From: Vicia villosa
Lineage: Eukaryota > Streptophyta > Magnoliopsida > Fabales > Fabaceae
Direction: 5' to 3'
Length of the DNA stretch: 64,000 nt
Assembly: GCF_029867415.1 (NCBI RefSeq)
Contig: NW_026705231.1
Coordinates: 124,001-188,000, forward strand
The notes beneath the pieces were generated by a model that saw nothing but the letters and a program-made list of their open reading frames with translations, made no database searches and was not told the origin of the DNA. Below, in pieces: positions 58,268 through 64,000 of the stretch. Position 1 is the first letter of the stretch; each line of letters opens with the position of its first letter. A program made the translations under genes and the position numbers.

Positions 58268-58640
58268 ATGAAAGCGCTTTTAGAAAGCGCTCTGGTAGCC
58301 CTGCCTTTACCAGCGCTTTTTAGGGTAAAAGCGCTTTCGTACCCCCCCTTTAAGAGCGCTTCTGAAAGCGCTTTCATAAGCCACCTATAAGAGCGCTTTT
58401 TGAAAGCGCTTTCGTACCCCCCTATAAGAGCGCTTTTAGAAAGCGCTTTCGTACCCCCCCTATAAGAGCGCTTTTAGAAAGCGCTTTCGTACCCCCCCCC
58501 CCTTTAAGAGCGCTTTTTGAAAGCGCTTTCGTACCCCCCCCTATAAGAGCGCTTTTAGAAAGCGCTTTCGTACCCCCCTATAAGAGCGCTTTTAGAAAGC
58601 GCTTTCGTACCCCCCCCTTTAAGAGCGCTTTTTTTGCGTG
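58268..58640. repeat. Right subterminal array of AGCGCTTT hairpins
   Basis: About eight units of 45-50 bp: AAAGCGCTTTCGTACCCCCC then TATAAGAGCGCTTTTAG. Poly-C length varies from 5 to 10 between units. Confidence 0.93.
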
Positions 58641-58753
58641 TTTTTTTATTTTGTTTTTAGCGAAACCTATGTCAGCGCTTTCTCCAAAAAGCACTTTAGT
58701 AGGCGTGCTGCTAAAAGACAAATTTGGCATAGTGAGGGGTGTCCTCTGTGAGC

Positions 58754-60560
58754 CTAAAATCAACAGGAGATTTCATATCATTGAACTACTCAAATGCGAG
58801 ATGTCAAAATATAGACATTATGAGGTGTTTTTGTTAACAACATATGATGCATATTTATACAAGTTTCTAATCATTATGAACCACACAATAATGTCGTGCA
58901 ATCACAACCTTACAAAAGTGTCGGCAAGATCTCAACCATTAAAAATTAAAACTACCGAATTTTTCAAAGTTCTGAAAAAATCTAATATTGCCTAGAGTTT
59001 TTGAAAAAAACCGATAAAATTTGTCAAACACCGAATTTTTTAAAAAGGCATAAGTTTTTGATAGACCTGTCAGATTTTCCGGAAAAAAATTTTTTCCCAA
59101 GCTTTGTTAGTAAAAAAAAATTAAAAATATATTTTTTATTACAAAAATTTGGAGATGCCAAACAAAATTTAAGGGGTGCATTGAAAAATTCTGCAATAGT
59201 TTCGTGACCACCTTTAATTTACACAACCTTTTTTTTACACAATTACACATAGTTTATCGACATTTGGCCCTAAAATGCTAGTTCAATTATAAAAGTTTAG
59301 TCCTATAAGTTTAATGGATGAAGTGCAAATTCTCTTGGATGTCACTTTTAATAAATAATAATATACTCCTTTCCAATTTTATTTTATAAAAAACTAATCG
59401 ACATCTTATGATTAATAATCTAAATTAAATTCAACTGAGATTGCAGTTGAATATGGATATGATCCAGTGTCACACTCGGAAGAGGTTACACACCATTTTC
59501 TACTAAAACAAAAGAGGTTGCCATGTCCATTTGCAGATCCATGAAACCAACCCAGGCCCTCTTTTTAGGTCACAAGCATGACTCATTGAATCCTTTTAAA
59601 ATAATTAAAAAACACTGGAGCTACAAAGATTTGGGAGCAAGTTAGTTTATTAGTATTTGAGAGCTAAATCTTTGGAAAATACATTAGAATATTTCGATTA
59701 AATAGTCAGAATTCATTTAAATATAAGAAAATAGTATTGACGATAATAATAATATTTGAATTTTTATCAATGTCATCATCTTTATCCTTAAGCGAGTCAT
59801 CATCGTCCATATCAAATAGGTCAGTCAACCATCTAGACCAGTTACCAACCGCAGTTTTTAGCAGAGTGCCAGCTCCAAAACTTGATTTACCAGGTGGAAT
59901 TTTCCTTTGGCTTTTGGTTGGCTGGATCCTAGCGATCGTCGCGTATTCATCTATTTTTTGGATTTATAAAAGTTATTTCTTAAAAAAAAAAATATTTGAA
60001 TTTTTGAAGGAAATTCATGATTATTGAGAAAACACATCTTTATTTTGAGTTGTTTAGCACATGTTAGTTAGTGTTTTTTTTTAATAAGAAAGTTGGTGTC
60101 AATAACTTTTTTTGTACTTGGAAAATATTTATTATGAGTGGAGTAATGATATGAAACTATGAATGATTATTTGTCGGAAATAGTTGTTGCCATCATAATC
60201 AGAGAAGATTGAATCTCATTTTCTCTTATTTACTAAGTGGAATGTTAGTTGTTTCCACTATGATATGATCAATCAATACTACCAGCATCATATGTGTTCG
60301 TACTTATATTCTACGCCATATATAACTTTTCCTTTTTTATGATTTTCCTTCATTGGATAGTAGAGTTAGAAGCTAACTAGTCCTGTTTTATTTAATTATT
60401 AAATCTTCAACATTATTGTATTTGAAAAATGATATGCGGCAAATATTGTTAGCAGTATGCCGTAAACAAGATTCTATTGTACATGAATATGTGGCAGGAG
60501 AGTTTTGTCGGTGTTGTGTATGATAATAACTCTAGGATTTTGTGTATGACTATAACTTTA
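58754..60560. other. Intron or intergenic sequence with one small uncertain ORF
   Basis: 58754-59735 is probably upstream intron sequence of the MULE-associated gene; nothing else is recognised. A plus-strand frame at 59737-60027 (96 codons: a serine run, PAPKLDLPGG, then one hydrophobic span IFLWLLVGWILAIVAYSSIF and a lysine-rich end) could encode a single-span membrane peptide, but no homologue comes to mind and it may be chance. At 60517-60570 a 27-bp unit (ACTCTAGGATTTTGTGTATG) repeats. Confidence 0.3.
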
Positions 60561-60839
60561 GGATTTTGTTTGGAGAGATGGAATTCGATGGAGTCGAGCA
60601 GAATGAAATAGAATAAAATGATATTTTATTGTTTGAATTATTTGAAAATGGATGGAGTTTAGTGGAATGTAATGGTATGGATTCCATTCTATTTCATCAC
60701 TTATCACCATAATCCTCTCCTTTTGATTTGGACGGAATGAACAATTTGTCTTTCTTAAAATTTTCAAACAAAAGAATGATATCTTTGTTCTGCTTCGCTC
60801 CATTCCGCTCCGTTCATTTTATGATACCCAAACATAGCC
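60561..60839. mobile_element. Putative MITE, 279 bp
   Basis: Ends GGATTTTGTTTGG and (reverse complement) GGCTATGTTTGG, with TA on both sides. The interior is rich in GGAATGGAAT and ATTCCATTCC inverted blocks. The ends are short and imperfect, so the borders are tentative. Confidence 0.5.
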
Positions 60840-60841
60840 TA

Positions 60842-61818
60842 GGTGTTTTAAAGTTTTGTGTTTAGTCTTCGAGTTTTTGTTCTAACTCATTTAAAGCATC
60901 TAAAATGACTAATAAACACTAATAGCAATTGATATTGCCTACTCCCTTAATGAAAGAAAATGTGGAGGTGGCAGTTGATTGCTTCTCTTCTTGATAGGGC
61001 GACCAATTTAAATTTGTAAATATGAGTGTTTTTGGACTAAAGTCATGGGTGGATGAAGCTAGGGGTGGGCTATAGGCCTAATTAAAATTGATGGTTTATC
61101 CCTTCTTCATGTACTAGGGTTATCCATGTGTTTGTGTGTTGGGCTCGGGCATCGAGTTCTGGTTTTTGGACAGGACCATAGGCATATGTCTATTTGAGGT
61201 CAGTTTTATAGTCTTAAATTTCATCTCATTCGCACGAGGCTTATAAGGGCAAAATGCTTGAGAACAGTGTTTCCGTCCACCAACCCTTATAATGTAATAC
61301 CTATAAGAGTGAGGTACTTAAGAGTATTATATATGTCAACTCCTCCCTTAAACACGAGGATAGCGAGAGCAAAGTGTTTGATACTAAATTTCTCTATTAC
61401 GAGTTTGAGAGTTAGATTCTTAATGAGGTTATCGTAGCACCAACTCAAATTCACCCAAATAATGGGGCCTTTATATGAACATTTGAGATTGTATATCAAT
61501 CCCTCGATGTATAGCCTTTTATAGGTGTAGTTTCTTGTTTTATTGTTCTTAAGAGAGGGATATGGGATCCAAGGTGTCGATGAGTAATCTAACCAACAAA
61601 GGTTACTTTTCTCCCTTTTCAATCTTCTTACAAGAACTTTAAAACTTATTTCTTATTCAGAAATACATGGTTTGATTTCTTGAGAATTTTCTCAAATAAG
61701 TCTTAAGGACTTTTTTTTAAAGTATTTTAACTCACTATGTTGTAAGCCAAAGAGTGGAAGGAGGTCGAGCTTCAGTTCGGCCTTAAAAGTGTTTTTCAAC
61801 TGCTTCGATATTGAAGGT
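60842..61818. other. Interval without recognisable gene or element
   Basis: Small frames on both strands have no support. Several TATAAG(A/G)GCAAAGTG-like phrases recur at 61240-61380. Confidence 0.4.
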
Positions 61819-62694
61819 GTGTGTTAGACGAAGGTAACTTATCTAGAGGGGGTGAATAGATCCCAAGTTAAAAATAAGCTTTTAAAATTTTGCTTTTAAA
61901 ACTTTGAGAACTATGTCAAGCGGAAAACACCCGAGTCAATTTTTTGTCTAATTTGAACGCTTATCAATAAACTCGGATATGCGTTAAACCGATGTTATAT
62001 GCAATGATAATGATAAGAAAACGAGACAATATATTTCAACAAACAACACGTTTGAATCTAAACACACTAGTAATCTATTTCCAACGAAATGATTAAACAA
62101 AAACAGAATAAAGAAAATTATCAAACACTTGATGTGCAATCAATGTTTATCAGAATTTTCTTATGGTTTTGTTGATTTAAAATCCAATTACAATCTTATG
62201 GGTGTAATCAACTTAACAAAACAGTTTTGAAATGTTAAAGACTTTATCTAACCGTATCAATAGCACAATCAACGAAATTAATAATTTCCAATTGAAAGTA
62301 AATGAGAGAGAGAGAGAGAGAGTGAAAGGACACAAGGATTTATTTAGGTAGTTCATCAATCACCCTCGCAATGGCTATGTCTGCCCCCAACTCCAAATGG
62401 AATTGAGATATCAATCTTACTTTGAAAAATATTTTTACAAGAGAAAAGTAGAAATACAATCCTACAAACCTAATGCTTGATGTTGATTCTAACTCTTTCT
62501 CTTCCCAGTAACCCGATAATACCAATTGATCCTCCGGTTACCGCTACTCCTTCGACAAAACCACCTTCTTCGACGCTTTCACTCGGTTGAATCCAATTGC
62601 GAATTATTGTAACACCCCAGACTGCTTTCAGGTAGATCGACTGACCCCACAAACCAACACGGGTCTTTTCAGCATGCTTTGACCTCACTCCTAC

Positions 62695-62775
62695 GCTTTT
62701 CGGGAAACTTCCGAGAAGGTCACCCATCCCAATACTACTCCAAGTCAAGCACGCTTAACTGTGGAGTTCTTACGA
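62695..62775 (-). ncRNA. 5S rRNA-derived segment in the left Cassandra LTR
   Basis: The reverse complement reads GAACTCCACAGTTAAGCGTG, CTTGACTTGGAGTAGTATTG, GGATGGGTGACCTTCTCGGA. This matches the 3' half of plant 5S rRNA (GTTAAGCGTGCTTGG, GTAGTACTAGGATGGGTGACC). The internal Pol III control region lies in this part. The same segment is at about 63140-63220 in the other LTR. Confidence 0.9.
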
Positions 62776-63139
62776 AATGGGCTACTGAAAAGAAGATGCA
62801 TCTTGTTGGTATAGGTAGTACCCATCAATCCTTATAAGCTTTCCTTCAACCATGCAGTCCCATACTTGCACGGCATTAGGAACCCTCTCATTCCGATGTG
62901 GTGACCACCCTTGCCGTCTTTGGCCTTGGGTGTTACATGCGGTGCAACCAACCCTCGCCTTCTTCGGTCTCGGGTGTTACATGTCCACCATCTTCCGCAT
63001 GGTTCATCCTCGAACCACATCGTACTGGGAGAGGTATGGCTCTGATACCATTTGTAACACCCCAGACTGATTTCAGGATGATCGACTGACCCCACAAACC
63101 AACACGAGTCTTTTCAGCATGCTTTGACCTCACTCGCAC

Positions 63140-63220
63140 GTTTTCCGGGAAACTTCCTAGAAGGTCATCCATCCCAATACTACTCCAAGTCAAGCACGCT
63201 TAATTGTGGAGTTCTTACGA
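63140..63220 (-). ncRNA. 5S rRNA-derived segment in the right Cassandra LTR
   Basis: Reverse complement GAACTCCACAATTAAGCGTG with GGATGGATGACCTTCTAGGA; slightly more changed from 5S than the left copy (GGGTGACC has become GGATGACC). Confidence 0.88.
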
Positions 63221-63864
63221 AATGGGCTACCGAAAAGAAGATGCATCTTGTTGGTATAGGTAGTACCCATCAATCCTTATAAGCTTTCTTTCAACCATGC
63301 AGTTCCATACTTGCACGGCATTAGGAACCCTCTCATTCCGATGTGGTGATCACCCTTGCCCTCTTTGGCCTCGGGTGTTACATGCGGTGCAACCAACCCT
63401 CACCTTCTTCGGCCTCGGGTGTTACAATTATTGTGACCCAAACTTTCCAAACGACCCTACGATTATCGTTACTCCTTCGACATAACAACATTCTTCAAAG
63501 CATTCACTTGGATGAATCCAAATTGGGAAATCTTGTGCAAAACTCCCATATCAACACCTTGATCTTGGAGGACAAACCCTAACTATTTTTTCCCAATGAA
63601 ATCCCGAAATATTCTCAACCCAATTTACAATTCAACAACCTAAATTGGAGGTTATCAAATTTAAATCTAGATGACACCAAACAAGAATGATAATATGTAA
63701 TATTGTGTGTATGTATAAATGAGAGATTCAAGATGGAGAAAACTGTTTCATCAAGATTTAAATGATGCATGTATGAGGTATTTATGTGTGTACAAGTTGG
63801 AGGGAAAAAAAAAAAGAAAACTAGAGGTTTATAAATGAAGGAAAATTTTCAAAAAATTTTACAC

Positions 63865-64000
63865 ATGTGTCGATATATGTAAGTCATGTGTCGACTCATT
63901 TTGGCAGATGTTTCGACCTATATAGGTCATTTGTTGACACATGAATTATAGACTATAGGCTTTATCTGCACATGTCGACTCATAAGTCGTATGTGTCGAC
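63865..64000. repeat. Paired-motif cassette (TGTGTCGAC type), three doublets, window edge
   Basis: Doublets at 63865-63895 (ATGTGTCGAT...ATGTGTCGAC), 63908-63942 (ATGTTTCGACC...TTGTTGACAC) and 63969-64000 (CATGTCGACT...ATGTGTCGAC). Inner spacers read ATGTAAGTCAT, TATATAGGTCAT and CATAAGTCGTA, all with a GTC core. Spacers between doublets carry GGCAGA and TCTGC. Confidence 0.75.

Larger units (their letters stand above)
55049..58734 (-). mobile_element. CACTA element 3, 3.69 kb, internal-deletion derivative
   Basis: Ends: CACTACAACATGGAAGGG at 55049 and, in reverse complement, CACTATGCCAAATTTGTC at 58734. A perfect 3-bp duplication AGG lies at 55046-55048 and 58735-58737. Large subterminal arrays of AGCGCTTT hairpins occupy both ends. 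The coding strand is minus. Two gene ends remain: a transposase N-terminus and a Ulp1 protease C-terminus, with all middle parts missing. Transcription would begin near 58200, in the leader just inside the right array. Confidence 0.93.
54767..58753 (-). pseudogene. MULE-associated small protein exon, split by CACTA element 3
   Basis: The minus-strand exon begins after an acceptor TTGATTTTAG at 58753 (LTEDT), is interrupted at 58735, and continues from 55045 (LDILKYKLDNHLHY, KIEYRSPSIDTEGKMKFNNF, ELKTDKDLKVMWNTYYRY, VDDIIKMLKR) to a stop at about 54770. The pattern (short beta-rich module, then VEYR.PS.DS...F....L..D.DV..M) resembles an N-terminal module tied to plant MULE and mobile-domain loci. 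Removing the CACTA and one AGG restores the frame. The two exon parts themselves show no stop. Function unknown. Confidence 0.65.
62608..63426 (-). mobile_element. Cassandra TRIM retrotransposon, 819 bp
   Basis: Two 374-bp LTRs (62608-62981, 63053-63426) run TGTAACACCC...GGGTGTTACA around a 71-bp interior, with perfect 5-bp duplications ATTAT (62603-62607, 63427-63431). The primer site TGGTATCAGAGC (reverse complement within 63039-63050) puts it on the minus strand. The LTR holds 5S rRNA-derived sequence, the defining trait of Cassandra. It has no coding capacity and must use enzymes from other elements. By eye the LTRs differ at roughly 20 positions, so the insertion is not very recent. Confidence 0.95.
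61819..64000 (+). repeat. LTR-like sequence, partial, split by a Cassandra element
   Basis: Starts TGTGTTAGACGAAGGTAACT, then ATCTAGAGGGGGTGAATAGA, a phrase common at the start of plant LTRs. It has a (GA)n tract at 62303-62322 and a diverged 70-bp direct duplication (GCTACTCCTTCGACAAAACC at 62543; GTTACTCCTTCGACATAACA at 63468) on either side of the Cassandra. It ends in a paired-motif cassette at the window edge. The other border is outside. Confidence 0.45.

Noticed and set aside
62832..63582. Several 60-90 codon frames
   Set aside because: They read across the Cassandra LTRs and their 5S-derived parts, and are duplicated with them.

Overview
This is a repeat-dense stretch of nuclear DNA from a flowering plant. 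The best guess is an IRLC legume, probably tribe Fabeae (pea, vetch, lentil group). The reasons are a very large Ogre/Tat-type retrotransposon with an intron before reverse transcriptase and an LTR of about 6 kb, legume-style CACTA, MULE and LINE proteins, and a Cassandra element. The species call is an inference; no ribosomal or organelle marker is present.

Layout. 1-12756 is the 3' part of an Ogre-like element: end of a spacer exon, a 328-bp intron, broken RT and RNase H, an open second RNase H plus integrase, a 2.5-kb 3' UTR with tandem arrays, and a 5.9-kb 3' LTR. It ends inside the RT domain of a minus-strand LINE (12757 to about 16495). From 17640 to 29283 lies a decayed plus-strand CACTA element. 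It is split by a truncated Ty3/gypsy LTR (about 17930-23341), which itself holds a Helitron and hAT-type MITEs, and by a 3.8-kb Ogre-like solo LTR (25031-28859).

One apparently intact host gene is present: a three-exon AVT1-type amino acid transporter (31111-34314), ringed by a SINE and five MITEs. From 37 to 43 kb there are decayed retroelement pieces (PF04195-like ORF, a short LTR). At 43.3-54.4 kb a plant mobile domain (MAIN-like) pseudogene is split by a 9.6-kb CACTA element with a 3-bp TAT duplication. That CACTA is in turn split by a 7.6-kb minus-strand Ty3/gypsy element with GATGC duplications and almost identical LTRs. A third CACTA (55049-58734, AGG duplication) interrupts a small MULE-associated gene and encodes only the two ends of its own gene products: a transposase N-terminus and a Ulp1 protease C-terminus. 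The last 2 kb hold an LTR-like sequence split by a Cassandra TRIM carrying 5S rRNA-derived sequence.

The most unusual pattern is a cassette of paired, CpG-containing, often palindromic 8-12 bp motifs. It recurs in four LTR-like sequences, each with its own motif (GTCGAC-type, GGAACCGGTTCC, CGCGGCGCGG). Two members of one LTR family carry different motifs at the same place.
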